Shown in pieces: positions 15,699 to 23,872 of a DNA stretch of 64,000 nt (its first letter is position 1; every line of letters starts with the position of its first letter). The notes beneath the pieces were generated by a model. It did not search any database and was not told the origin of the DNA. It saw only the letters and a program-made list of their open reading frames with translations. This stretch comes from Sorangium cellulosum (lineage in GTDB: Bacteria > Myxococcota_A > Polyangia > Polyangiales > Polyangiaceae), in the NCBI RefSeq assembly GCF_002950945.1, contig NZ_CP012673.1, forward strand, positions 6,648,501-6,712,500, read 5' to 3'. The translations under genes and the position numbers were made by a program.

Positions 15699-18041
15699 AT
15701 GAGCCGATCGCCCTCCGACAAGGACCTGCACCCGAAGGCACCGAGCAACGCCGTGCCCTCGCGAGCGGCCCCGCCGGAGCCGGCCCCGCCGCGCCAGAAC
15801 AGCACCGGCGTGCCGCCCGCGCCCGCGCCGATGCGCAGCGGCGGCAGCTACATGCCGCCCCCGCTCGGCGCGCCGCCCTCGACCCGCGGCAGCACCCTCC
15901 CGCCGCCGCAAAGCGGGCCGTCCCCGGCGCGCGGCAGCCACTTCCCGAACGACGCGCGCGGCTTCCGCGATCGGCCCGGCGCCGCCGCCTCGCACGGCAG
16001 CCACGTCCCGCCGGACGCGCGCGGCTTCCGCGATCGGCCGAGCGCCGCCCGCAACATCCCCGCGTCGCACGACCCGTTCGCCACCTGGGACGCGCCGGAG
16101 GCGCAGTCCTCCGCCGGGGTCTCGACCCTGCCCCCGTCCGAGCCGGCGAGCACGCGGGCGCCGGAGCGGGGGCCTGAGCGCGCGCTGGACGGCGCACGCC
16201 GCGAGGAGCCGCCGACCCTCCCGCCCGGGCGCGGCCAGGGGCCGGCCTCGTCGCCGGGCAGGCGCCTCCCCGCCGGCGGGCCGGTCTCCACACCCATACC
16301 GAGCACGCGGCCGGCCCCCCACCGCGAGCCGCCGGGCGCGGCGCAGCGGTTCCACGAGGCCCCGAGCACGAGCCCCGACCCGTACACGCCGATCAACCAG
16401 ATCCTCGGCTACACGCGCCTGCTCGTGGCGTCGCTGCAGGGCAAGGTCGCGCCGCAGCACATCCAGGACATCCGCAACATCGAGGAGGCCTCGCGCAAGC
16501 TGCTCGGCATCGTGCAGGCGATGGAGAACGGCGAGGACATGGCGCCCGCGAGCGCGCGGGTCAACGTCCCCTCCTCGCACGAGGAGCCCATCGCCCACGT
16601 GGAGCTCGAGGGCGGCGGGCGCGGGAGCATCCTCGTCGTCGACGACAGCCGGGGCAACCGCGACGTCCTCTGCCGCATGCTCCAGAACAACGGCTACCGC
16701 ACCGCCGCCGCCGAGGACGGCCCGCGCGCGCTCGCGCTCGCCGCGCGCGAGCGCTTCGACGCCGTGCTGCTCGACGTGAACATGCCCGGCATCAGCGGCC
16801 TCGGCGTGCTCTCCGCCCTGCGCCAGACCCGCTCGCAGGCGGAGCTGCCGGTGATCATGGTGACCACGCGCGGCGCGAGCGAGGACGTCGTGGAGTCGCT
16901 CAAGCTCGGCGCGAACGACCACGTCACGAAGCCGATCGACTTCGACATCCTGCTCGGGCGCCTCGACACGCAGCTCACGCTGAAGCGCTCGCGCGAGCAG
17001 CTCTCGCAGGTCGCCGCCGAGCTCGCCGTGAAGAGCGAGTTCATCCGCAAGACCTTCGGCCGCTACCTGAGCGACGACGTGGTGAACCGCCTGCTCTCCT
17101 CGCCCGAGGCGCAGCTGCTCGGCGGCGAGGAGCGCGAGGTCACCATCCTGATGACCGACCTGCGCAGCTTCACCACGATGACCGAGAAGATGCCGGCCGA
17201 CGTCGTGATGCGGCTCCTGAACGGCTATCTCGGGGAGATGGCGCGCATCATCGTCGCCCGCGGCGGGACGATCATCGAGTTCATCGGCGACGCGATCCTC
17301 GCGCTCTTCGGCGCCCCCTTCCCCGCCGGCGACGACGCCCGCCGCGCGGTCGCCTGCGCGATCGAGATGCAGATCGCGATGGACGCGGTGAACGACCGGA
17401 ACGCCACGGAGGGCCTGCCCATGCTCCAGATGGGCATCGGGCTCAACACCGGCCCGGTCATCGTGGGCAACATCGGCTCCGAGGCGCGGACCAAGTACGG
17501 CGTCGTCGGCCCCCAGGTCAACCTGACGTCCCGCATCGAGTCGTGCACCGTCGGCCGCCAGATCCTCATCGCGGACAGCACGCGCCGCGCGGCCGGCCCG
17601 GGCCTTTTGCTCGGCCAGAGCCACGCGCTGTCGGTCAAGGGCTTCTCGGGCCGCGTGCTGGCGCACGAGCTCCTCGGCCTCGAGACCCCCGAGCGGCTCT
17701 ACCTGCCCGAGCGGCGGGTCGAGATCCTCCCGCTGCCGTCGCCGCTCCCGGTCTCGTGCGCGCGCCTCGCCGGCAAGCGCGTGGACGGCGAGCTGCAGTC
17801 CGCGTTCATCCTCGGCCTCTCGCCTTCCGGCGCCGTGCTGCGCCTCGCCCCGCGCCCCGCGCCGTTCACCAACCTGCAGATCTACCTGTACGGCGCGCTC
17901 GCCGATCAGCTCGGCGGCGAGCTGCACGCGAAGGTGATCGAGTCCGAGGCGCGCTCGGAGGACGTCGTGCGCATCCACTTCACGTCCTCGCCGCCGGGCC
18001 TCGCCGCGCTCGTGCAGGAGCTCCACCGCGCGGAGGCGTGA
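15699..18041 (+). CDS. Response-regulator receiver / class III adenylate-guanylate cyclase with PilZ-like C-terminus
   Basis: 780 residues. Residues 1-225 are Pro/Ser/Arg-rich and disordered, with a duplicated DARGFRDRP motif. Residues 228-275 (PINQILGYTRLLVASL, IRNIEEASRKLLGIV) resemble a histidine-kinase dimerisation helix pair, but the phospho-acceptor His is absent. A receiver domain spans about 307-425 (VVDDSRGNRDVL, phospho-acceptor Asp359 in LLDVNMPG, Lys in THVTKP-like VTKPID). A class III cyclase domain covers 470-660: ILMTDLRSF with metal Asp487, FIGDAILALFG with Asp531, and GVVGPQVNLTSRIE. The tail (690-780) has PilZ-like strands. It probably makes a cyclic nucleotide in response to phosphorylation. 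The stop overlaps the next gene's ATG (TGATG). Confidence 0.9.
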   Translation: MSRSPSDKDLHPKAPSNAVPSRAAPPEPAPPRQNSTGVPPAPAPMRSGGSYMPPPLGAPPSTRGSTLPPPQSGPSPARGSHFPNDARGFRDRPGAAASHGSHVPPDARGFRDRPSAARNIPASHDPFATWDAPEAQSSAGVSTLPPSEPASTRAPERGPERALDGARREEPPTLPPGRGQGPASSPGRRLPAGGPVSTPIPSTRPAPHREPPGAAQRFHEAPSTSPDPYTPINQILGYTRLLVASLQGKVAPQHIQDIRNIEEASRKLLGIVQAMENGEDMAPASARVNVPSSHEEPIAHVELEGGGRGSILVVDDSRGNRDVLCRMLQNNGYRTAAAEDGPRALALAARERFDAVLLDVNMPGISGLGVLSALRQTRSQAELPVIMVTTRGASEDVVESLKLGANDHVTKPIDFDILLGRLDTQLTLKRSREQLSQVAAELAVKSEFIRKTFGRYLSDDVVNRLLSSPEAQLLGGEEREVTILMTDLRSFTTMTEKMPADVVMRLLNGYLGEMARIIVARGGTIIEFIGDAILALFGAPFPAGDDARRAVACAIEMQIAMDAVNDRNATEGLPMLQMGIGLNTGPVIVGNIGSEARTKYGVVGPQVNLTSRIESCTVGRQILIADSTRRAAGPGLLLGQSHALSVKGFSGRVLAHELLGLETPERLYLPERRVEILPLPSPLPVSCARLAGKRVDGELQSAFILGLSPSGAVLRLAPRPAPFTNLQIYLYGALADQLGGELHAKVIESEARSEDVVRIHFTSSPPGLAALVQELHRAEA

Positions 18042-20152
18042 TGCGCCCCCGGGGACCCGCGCTCGCGCCGCTCGCGCCCATCGCGCCGCTGGGGCCCCTC
18101 GACCCCCTGGCGGCGCTGGTCCTGGTGGCCGCCCTGATGGCCGCGTGCGCCGGCGACCCGGCGCCCGCTCCCGGATCAGAGGTCGGCGCCGGGGCGGGCG
18201 CGGGCGGCAGCGCGCCCGTGTTCCCGTGCCCGCCGGGCGAGGCGGAGGTGGGCGCGGGCTGCGAGCCGGCGGGGGTCCCGCCGGGGCGGTGCGGCAGCGG
18301 CTTCGCGCCCGACGGGGCGCAGGGCTGCGCGCCGATCCTGCCGGAGGAGCCGTGCCCGCCGGGCCAGATGGCGGTGCCCGGCGAGGCGGCGTGCCGCGAG
18401 GTCGCCCCGTGCGGGGCGGGCCGGTGGGGCGACGCGCCGATCGACGAGGCGACCCAGTTCGTCGACGCGGCCTACGCCGGGCAGGACAGCGACGGCACGG
18501 AGGCGAGGCCGTGGACGTCGATCCAGGACGCGATCCTCCGCGCGGACGAGGGCGCCCTCGTCGCGATCGCGGCGGGCAGCTACGCCGAGGAGGTGACGAT
18601 CCAGGGGGACCCGGTGCGGCTCTGGGGCCGGTGCCCCGAGCTCGTCGAGATCGTCGGGCCGCCCGGGGCGATGGCCCTCACCGTCGACAGGGGCGCGAGC
18701 GCGACGGAGATCCGGAGCCTCGCCGTCCGCGGGCAGGACATCGGCATCGGCGTGGTGAACGCGACCGACGTCGTGATCGAGCGGGTCTGGGTGCACGAGA
18801 CGGGCGACGTCGGCCTGCTCGCCGCGGGGCTGAACACCGCCACGAGCGTCGCGCTGCGCGGATCGCTGGTGGAGCACACCGCGGGCGCCGCCGTGGCCGT
18901 GATGGACGCCGACGTGAGGCTGGAGGGCACGGTCCTGCGCGACGTCGACGTGGGCACCGCGGACGTGTTCGAGGGCCACTCCATGGCCATGCAGGTCGAG
19001 TCCTTCAACCGCCGCGCCAGCGGGACCGTGCGGTCCGTGGTCGTCGAGCGCGTCGGCGGGCTCGGGATCCGGTTCTCGAGCGCGGACGGCGTCGTCGAGG
19101 ACAGCGTCTTTCGCGACGTCGCGTGGCAGTCGGCAGACCGGCCGGGCGCCGCGCTCGCGGCGACGCACGCGGAGGGGCTCGAGCCGGGGACCCTCGCGGT
19201 CCGGGGCAGCCTCGTGGAGCGGAGCCAGACCGCCGCCATCGCGCTCATCGGCGCCGACGTGCACATCGAGGCCACCGTGGTGCGCGACACGGGGCCGGAC
19301 CTGACCGAGGGCGCGTCGGGCATCGGGGTCGGCATCATCGTCGCGCCGAGCACGGTCGACACGCACCCCGTCCGCGCGACGATCCGGCACTCCCTGGTCG
19401 AGCAGAGCCATGTGCGGGGCGTCGGGCTCCACGGCGCCGAGGTGGAGATCGACGGCCTGCGCGTACGGGGCGTCGTCCCGTCCCAGCCGGACCTCGGCGG
19501 GGGGATCGAGATCCAGCACGATCAGCGGCGCGCGAACGTCGCGCTGCGCGGCAGCGTGGTGGAGGACGCCTACGGCGCCGGGATCGCCGTCTTCAGCTCC
19601 GACGTGACGGTGGACTCCACGGTCGTGCGCGACACGAGGCCGCTGCCGAGCCGGGACTTCGGGCGCGGCATCAACGTCTCGCCGATACCCGGCCTCGGAG
19701 AGCGCGGGAGCGTGAGGCTGCGCAACGCGCGGCTCGAGCGGAACCTGGACGGCGGCCTCGTCGTCATCGACTCGGACGCGACCGTCGAGTCGACCGCGAT
19801 CGTCGACACGCTCGGGCGGGCGCTGGACGGCACGAACGGCTGCGGCATCATCGCGTACAACGACGAGACCGGGCAGGCGAACGTCCTCCTGCAGGACAGC
19901 GTCATCGAGCGCAGCGCCGGGTCGGGCGTCTTCAACATCGGCGCGACCGTGAAGATCGCGTCGACGACCTTCACGTGCGAGCCGCTCGACCTCGCGACGC
20001 ACGTCGACGAGGGCTACGCGGCGGTCTACGAGGACCTGGGCGGGAACACCTGCGGCTGCGAGGGCCGGACGATCGCCTGCCAGACGAAGCCGTCGCGGTT
20101 CGAGCCGCCGAGGGCGCTCCCGCCGGCGGTGGTGCCGTCGATCGAGCCCTGA
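18041..20152 (+). CDS. Right-handed beta-helix repeat lipoprotein
   Basis: 703 residues. The ATG overlaps the stop of the cyclase gene, so the two are probably coupled. The signal peptide (ALVLVAALMAACAG) ends in a lipobox Cys. Residues about 45-120 are Cys-rich with repeated PPGEAEVGAGCEPAG-like segments. From about residue 140 the protein has DUF1565/parallel beta-helix character: FVDAAYAGQDSDGTEARPW, then IQDAILRADEGALVAIAAGSYAEEV, followed by about ten rungs of the type VALRGSLVEHTAGAAVAVMD and DVRLEGTVLRDV. Such lipoproteins are plentiful in Sorangium; they are thought to bind or modify surface polysaccharide, but no lyase residues are evident here. Confidence 0.88.
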   Translation: MRPRGPALAPLAPIAPLGPLDPLAALVLVAALMAACAGDPAPAPGSEVGAGAGAGGSAPVFPCPPGEAEVGAGCEPAGVPPGRCGSGFAPDGAQGCAPILPEEPCPPGQMAVPGEAACREVAPCGAGRWGDAPIDEATQFVDAAYAGQDSDGTEARPWTSIQDAILRADEGALVAIAAGSYAEEVTIQGDPVRLWGRCPELVEIVGPPGAMALTVDRGASATEIRSLAVRGQDIGIGVVNATDVVIERVWVHETGDVGLLAAGLNTATSVALRGSLVEHTAGAAVAVMDADVRLEGTVLRDVDVGTADVFEGHSMAMQVESFNRRASGTVRSVVVERVGGLGIRFSSADGVVEDSVFRDVAWQSADRPGAALAATHAEGLEPGTLAVRGSLVERSQTAAIALIGADVHIEATVVRDTGPDLTEGASGIGVGIIVAPSTVDTHPVRATIRHSLVEQSHVRGVGLHGAEVEIDGLRVRGVVPSQPDLGGGIEIQHDQRRANVALRGSVVEDAYGAGIAVFSSDVTVDSTVVRDTRPLPSRDFGRGINVSPIPGLGERGSVRLRNARLERNLDGGLVVIDSDATVESTAIVDTLGRALDGTNGCGIIAYNDETGQANVLLQDSVIERSAGSGVFNIGATVKIASTTFTCEPLDLATHVDEGYAAVYEDLGGNTCGCEGRTIACQTKPSRFEPPRALPPAVVPSIEP

Positions 20153-20196
20153 CGCGCCGGGGTCCGCGGCCGGCCGAACCGCGCGCCCGCCGTCGC

Positions 20197-20622
20197 TCAG
20201 CGCGCCTGTTCGCCCTGGCCGGGCGCGCCCCACCCCTCGCGCGCGACGAGCGCCGCGACGTGCGCGTGCACCTCGTCCCGGATCTCGCGGACCCGCTCGA
20301 TCGGCTTGCCCTTGGGGTCTTCCAGCGGCCAGTCCTCGCGGCGGAGCCCCGGCACGGCGGGGCAGGTCTCGCCGCACCCCATGGTGACGAGCAGCGCCGC
20401 CTCGGCCGCCAGCTCGTCGGTGAGCTTCCGGGGCTTCGCCGAGGAGAGGTCGATCCCGACCTCCGCCATCGCGGCGAGCACCTCGGGGTGGACGCGCTGC
20501 CCCGGCTCGGTGCCGGCCGAGACCGCGCGGGCCGCGGCGGGGTTCGCGAGGGCGTTGAGCCACGCGGCGGCCATCTGCGAGCGGCCCGCGTTGTGAATGC
20601 AGGCGAAGAGCACGAGCTTCAT
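20197..20622 (-). CDS. arsC: Arsenate reductase, thioredoxin-coupled low-molecular-weight phosphatase type
   Basis: 141 residues. Reduces arsenate to arsenite in the cytoplasm. The N-terminal loop CIHNAGRSQ (Cys8 to Arg14, the C-X5-R P-loop) is the nucleophile site shared with low-molecular-weight tyrosine phosphatases. Cys83 and Cys87 in MGCGETCP are the resolving pair of the thioredoxin-linked ArsC class, and EDWPLEDPKG carries the catalytic acid. Length is normal. It is the last gene of the operon; its ATG overlaps the stop of the aquaporin gene by 4 bp. Confidence 0.95.
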   Translation of the reverse strand: MKLVLFACIHNAGRSQMAAAWLNALANPAAARAVSAGTEPGQRVHPEVLAAMAEVGIDLSSAKPRKLTDELAAEAALLVTMGCGETCPAVPGLRREDWPLEDPKGKPIERVREIRDEVHAHVAALVAREGWGAPGQGEQAR

Positions 20623-21335
20623 CGGGGATCCTCCGGAGTCACACGATCGACCACGCGATCGGCCACCTTGGGCAATGCAGGGACGAGCCAGCGAAACAGG
20701 AGCGTCGCCGCGCCGGCGCCGGCGAGCTGCGCGACGATGAACCCCGGCACGTCGGCGGGGCGGATCCCCGCGAACGTGTCGCTCGCGGCCCTGGCGAGCG
20801 TGACCGCCGGGTTCGCGAAGGAGGTCGACGAGGTGAACCAGTACGCGGCCGTGATGTAGGCGCCGACCGCGAACGGGACCGCCTCCGCGCGCCGCCGGAC
20901 GGCGCCCCAGATGACGGCGAGCAGCCCGAACGTAGCGACGAGCTCGCTCGCCATCTGCGCGAGGCCCGAGCGCGCGTGGCGGGAGATCGAGAAGACGGGC
21001 TCCTCGAACATGACGTGCGCCGCCGCGACGCCCGCGAAGGCGCCGGCGATCTGCGCCGCGACGTAGGCCGGCACCTCCGACCAGGGCAACCCGCGCTGGC
21101 TCGCGTCCGCGAGCGAGACGGCGGGGTTGAAGTGAGCGCCCGAGATCGGCCCGAGCGCCAGGATGAGCGCCACGAGCGCCGCCCCCGTCGCGATCGTGTT
21201 GGCGAGCAGGGCGATCGCGACGTTCCCGCCGGCGAGCCGTTCGCCCATGATGCCGGAGCCGATCACGGTCGCGAGCAGAAGGGCCGTCCCGAGCGCCTCG
21301 GCGACGGCCCTCCGGGCGAGATCAGGGCGCGGCAT
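20619..21335 (-). CDS. aqpS: Aquaglyceroporin of the ars operon (AqpS-like)
   Basis: 238 residues, six hydrophobic helices with the two half-helix signatures of the MIP family: GAHFNPAVSL and SFANPAVTL. AqpS-type channels in ars operons replace ArsB/Acr3 and let arsenite or methylarsenite leave the cell by diffusion after ArsC has reduced arsenate (established in Sinorhizobium). Context here agrees: between arsI (14 bp overlap) and arsC (4 bp overlap), with no Acr3 pump in the window. A plain glycerol or water role is possible but unlikely given the operon. Confidence 0.9.
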   Translation of the reverse strand: MPRPDLARRAVAEALGTALLLATVIGSGIMGERLAGGNVAIALLANTIATGAALVALILALGPISGAHFNPAVSLADASQRGLPWSEVPAYVAAQIAGAFAGVAAAHVMFEEPVFSISRHARSGLAQMASELVATFGLLAVIWGAVRRRAEAVPFAVGAYITAAYWFTSSTSFANPAVTLARAASDTFAGIRPADVPGFIVAQLAGAGAATLLFRWLVPALPKVADRVVDRVTPEDPR

Positions 21336-21801
21336 CGCCGAGCTTCGAGGGGACGCAGCACGACGGCGCGCAGCACGCCGCCTCGCTCTTGGCGGGCGCG
21401 GCGGCCTTCGTGGGCTGGCTCCCCATCACGTCCGCGTCGCCCTTCACGACGAAGACCTCCCACGAGTTGCCGTCGGGGTCCTCGATCCAGACCTTGTCCT
21501 GCACCGCGAAGCAACAGGCCGTGTCCTCCTCCGTGAACGTCTTGAGCTCCGCGGCCTCGAAGCGGCGCTTGGCCTCGATCACGTCCTCCGTGCTCGCCAC
21601 CTGGACGCCGAAGTGGCTCGCGTTCACGCCCGTGCGCGGCGCCTCCTGCATCGTGAGGTTCAGGGCCGGCGAGGAGAGGTCGAACTTGGCGTAACCGGGG
21701 CGGCGCTTCGTCGCGCTCACGCCGAACGCCCTCTCGTAGAACCCGACGGAAGCATCGATGTTGGACACGTTGAGCGAGATATGGGGTTTCAGCACGTTCA
21801 T
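21322..21801 (-). CDS. arsI: ArsI / CadI-type metalloenzyme, probable organoarsenical C-As lyase
   Basis: 159 residues of the glyoxalase/dioxygenase (VOC) fold. ArsI breaks the carbon-arsenic bond of trivalent methyl- and aryl-arsenicals using Fe(II) and O2. The expected residues are present in place: His7 in KPHISL, His63 in ASHFG and Glu115 in NSWEVF as metal ligands, and the vicinal pair Cys96-Cys97 in DTACCFAV that holds the arsenical. A Cys-rich tail (CCAPSCCVPSK) extends beyond the catalytic fold and may bind additional arsenite. Second gene of the operon after arsR; two ArsR-like palindromes lie just upstream. Confidence 0.92.
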   Translation of the reverse strand: MNVLKPHISLNVSNIDASVGFYERAFGVSATKRRPGYAKFDLSSPALNLTMQEAPRTGVNASHFGVQVASTEDVIEAKRRFEAAELKTFTEEDTACCFAVQDKVWIEDPDGNSWEVFVVKGDADVMGSQPTKAAAPAKSEAACCAPSCCVPSKLGDAAP

Positions 21802-21812
21802 GGGTGTACTCC

Positions 21813-21828
21813 TTCGAATAGTGTCGAA
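21813..21828. promoter_or_regulatory. Candidate ArsR operator, copy 1 (upstream of arsI)
   Basis: TTCGAATAGTGTCGAA, an inverted repeat TTCGA-N6-TCGAA. It lies 11 bp before the arsI start codon and matches two other copies in the same operon, which makes a chance occurrence unlikely. Its role as an ArsR site is inference from position and repetition. Confidence 0.72.
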
Positions 21829-21879
21829 CCAACCGGGCAGAAAGAAGAGCGGCGTGGCAGCCTGTGCCGCGCTCGCTTC

Positions 21880-21895
21880 TTCGAGAATAATCGAA
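21880..21895. promoter_or_regulatory. Candidate ArsR operator, copy 2 (between arsR and arsI)
   Basis: TTCGAGAATAATCGAA, again TTCGA-N6-TCGAA with a different six-base centre. It sits in the A/T-rich interval between arsR and arsI, 78 bp before arsI, so arsI may have its own repressed promoter in addition to read-through from arsR. Confidence 0.72.
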
Positions 21896-21918
21896 ACAGC
21901 AGGGCAAAAAAATAGCGC

Positions 21919-22224
21919 TCAGCAGCACGTTGTGCCGCGCTTGCAGCAATCCTCCCAGAGGTACGACGTGAGGGTGCGCAGCGCCTCGTAATCGGCGCTG
22001 TAGTAGTGGAACGTCCCTTCCTCTCGCGATTTCAGGACACCGGCGTCGACGAGCCGCTTCAGGTGGTGGCTCAGCGTCGAGGCAGCGAGCTTGACGTGCT
22101 CCTGGATCTCGCCGGCGGGCGCGCCCTCCGGGCCGGACTGGACCACGAAGCGCAGGACGTTCAGGCGCACCGGATGACCCAGCGCGGCGAGCTGCTCGGC
22201 GTGGCGGTCCAGCTTCGACGGCAC
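21919..22224 (-). CDS. arsR: ArsR-family arsenic-responsive repressor
   Basis: 101 residues, winged helix: RHAEQLAALGHPVRLNVLRF, recognition helix region AASTLSHHLKRLVDAGVL, and wing KSREEGTFHYYS. A C-terminal Cys cluster (EDCCKRGTTCC) is well placed to bind arsenite, like the C-terminal Cys sites of several atypical ArsR proteins; the classic ELCVCDL site in the DNA-binding helix is not present. First gene of the operon. A near-match to the operator found upstream of arsI lies 8 bp before its start, so autoregulation is likely. Confidence 0.93.
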   Translation of the reverse strand: MPSKLDRHAEQLAALGHPVRLNVLRFVVQSGPEGAPAGEIQEHVKLAASTLSHHLKRLVDAGVLKSREEGTFHYYSADYEALRTLTSYLWEDCCKRGTTCC

Positions 22225-22231
22225 GCGCTAC

Positions 22232-22247
22232 TTCTAACATTCTCGAA
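22232..22247. promoter_or_regulatory. Candidate ArsR operator, copy 3 (upstream of arsR)
   Basis: TTCTAACATTCTCGAA, the same TTCGA-N6-TCGAA design with one mismatch in the left arm. It begins 8 bp before the arsR start codon, where bound repressor would block transcription or initiation of the whole operon. Confidence 0.65.
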
Positions 22248-22371
22248 GCAGCGGCGCAAGGAGGGTTCGTGCGAGTTCACGCGAGTTCGGGGCGGACCGC
22301 CGGAGCGCGCCGGTGAAGTTGCCCGGCGCTCCGGAGGCCAGACCGCTGGCCTCGTCCGTCGAGCCGCGCCG

Positions 22372-23823
22372 TCAGGCGTCAGCGGCGTACGGGCAGCCGC
22401 GGCGCGCCGTGGCGGCCGCCGCGGGTTGCGCCTGCCCTGCCGGCCGCGCGCGCGTCGCGCTCACCGGCTCCCGCCGCCGGCAGATCATGCGCATTCCGTT
22501 CACGGGCTGCAGCGAGATGAAACCGCGGCAGCGCGGGTCGAACCCGGGGACCAGCTGGAGCCGATACCGCTGCAGCGCCATCGCCACCATGATCTTGCCC
22601 TCGAGCTGCCCCATGAACTCGCCGAGGCAGATGCGCTGTCCGGCGCCGAACGGAATGAAGGCGAGCTTGTCGTCCGCGCTCCGCCGGTAGTTGGCGAACC
22701 GCTCGGGGTTGAACCGCAGCGGCTCGCTCCAGAAGTCCGGATGCCGGTGCGTGACCCACGGGACGATGGCCACCGTCGACCCCGCGGCGACGTGGTAGCC
22801 GCCGATCACGTCGTCCTCCACCGGGCTGCGGAGGATGAACGGCACCGACGGCAGGAGCCGGAGGCACTCGTTGAACACCATGGCGAGGTAAGGCATCGAC
22901 TCGAAGTCCTTCGCCGTGGGGGCCCGGCCGCCGAGGACGTCGTCGATCTCCTCGGTGAGCCGGGCGCAGACCTCGGGGTGCTTCGCGAGCAGGTAAAGCG
23001 CCCAGCTGGCGGTCACGCTCGACGTCTCGTGCCCGACCATGAGGATGGTCTTGATCTCGTCCCGCAGCTGCGCGCGGTCCATCGTCGCGCCGGTCTCGGG
23101 GTCCACCGAGCTCATGAGCCGCACGAGCACGTTGTCCTCGCCGACCGCGCTCCGCTCGTAGCCGTCGATGATGCCGTCGATCACGCGGTGCACGCGGTCC
23201 ATCGCCCGGCGGAAGCGCACGTGGCTGGGCAGCGGCCAGGACAGGGGCGGGTTGACCAGCGAGTACATGCGCTGGAGGGCGATCGAGAGCGCGAACTTGA
23301 ACGCCTCGCGGACCGTATCCGTGTGCTGCTCCAGCGCGGCGCCGAAGAAGGCCTCGCCCGCGATGCCGAACGTCACGTCCATCATGTCGTCGTTGACGTC
23401 GCGCTCGAACTCGGCCGGCTGGGCGTCCCAGCGGCGGAGGAGCGCCTCCATGTGCTTGACGATGATGGGCACGAACTTGAGCGTGTTCGCGTGGTTGAAC
23501 TGGGGCTGCACGTGCCGGCGCTGGCGCCGCCAGAGCTCGCCTTCGCTGTTCACGAGGCCCCAGCCCAGCACGGGGACGAGCTCGTGGTACCGCTTGCCCT
23601 TGGGGTAGTTCCGGATGTTCGCGCGGAGGACGTGTGCGATGTCGTTCGGGTGGAACGCCATGATGAAGTCCTCGGCGCCGGGCGACTTGAGGCGCACGAC
23701 GTCGCCATACCGCGCGAAGAGATCCTCGTAATAGCTCATGTCGCCGGTCCTGAAGTTCGCCAGGTAACGCAGGCTGACGAGCGGGCCGGGGCCCGGGGGC
23801 TGCCGATCAACAATACGACTCAT
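22372..23823 (-). CDS. Cytochrome P450 of the polyketide operon
   Basis: 483 residues from ATG 23823, chosen because GGAGG stands a few bases upstream; a GTG at 23847 is less likely. A heme monooxygenase: oxygen-binding helix I MVGHETSSVTASW, ExxR motif ECLRLLPSVPF, PERF region FNPERFANYR, and heme loop FGAGQRICLGE with axial Cys399. The overall wording (GDVVRLKSPG, WRRQRRHVQPQFNH) is close to the CYP102/CYP4-like group that hydroxylates fatty chains, which suits a long-chain polyketide or lipid substrate. The C-terminal 35 residues are Ala/Arg-rich and end RRGCPYAADA. Last gene of the operon, 49 bp after the ACP-reductase gene. Redox partners are not encoded nearby. Confidence 0.95.
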   Translation of the reverse strand: MSRIVDRQPPGPGPLVSLRYLANFRTGDMSYYEDLFARYGDVVRLKSPGAEDFIMAFHPNDIAHVLRANIRNYPKGKRYHELVPVLGWGLVNSEGELWRRQRRHVQPQFNHANTLKFVPIIVKHMEALLRRWDAQPAEFERDVNDDMMDVTFGIAGEAFFGAALEQHTDTVREAFKFALSIALQRMYSLVNPPLSWPLPSHVRFRRAMDRVHRVIDGIIDGYERSAVGEDNVLVRLMSSVDPETGATMDRAQLRDEIKTILMVGHETSSVTASWALYLLAKHPEVCARLTEEIDDVLGGRAPTAKDFESMPYLAMVFNECLRLLPSVPFILRSPVEDDVIGGYHVAAGSTVAIVPWVTHRHPDFWSEPLRFNPERFANYRRSADDKLAFIPFGAGQRICLGEFMGQLEGKIMVAMALQRYRLQLVPGFDPRCRGFISLQPVNGMRMICRRREPVSATRARPAGQAQPAAAATARRGCPYAADA

Positions 23824-23872
23824 GACTCCTCCAGTGCGAAACAACACGGACCAGCGACGACGTTGCCAGTCG

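Noticed and set aside
15242..15805. Minus-strand frame of 187 residues overlapping the cyclase start
   Set aside because: Its 5' end overlaps the coding start of the cyclase gene, and the amino-acid composition is that of an antisense shadow.
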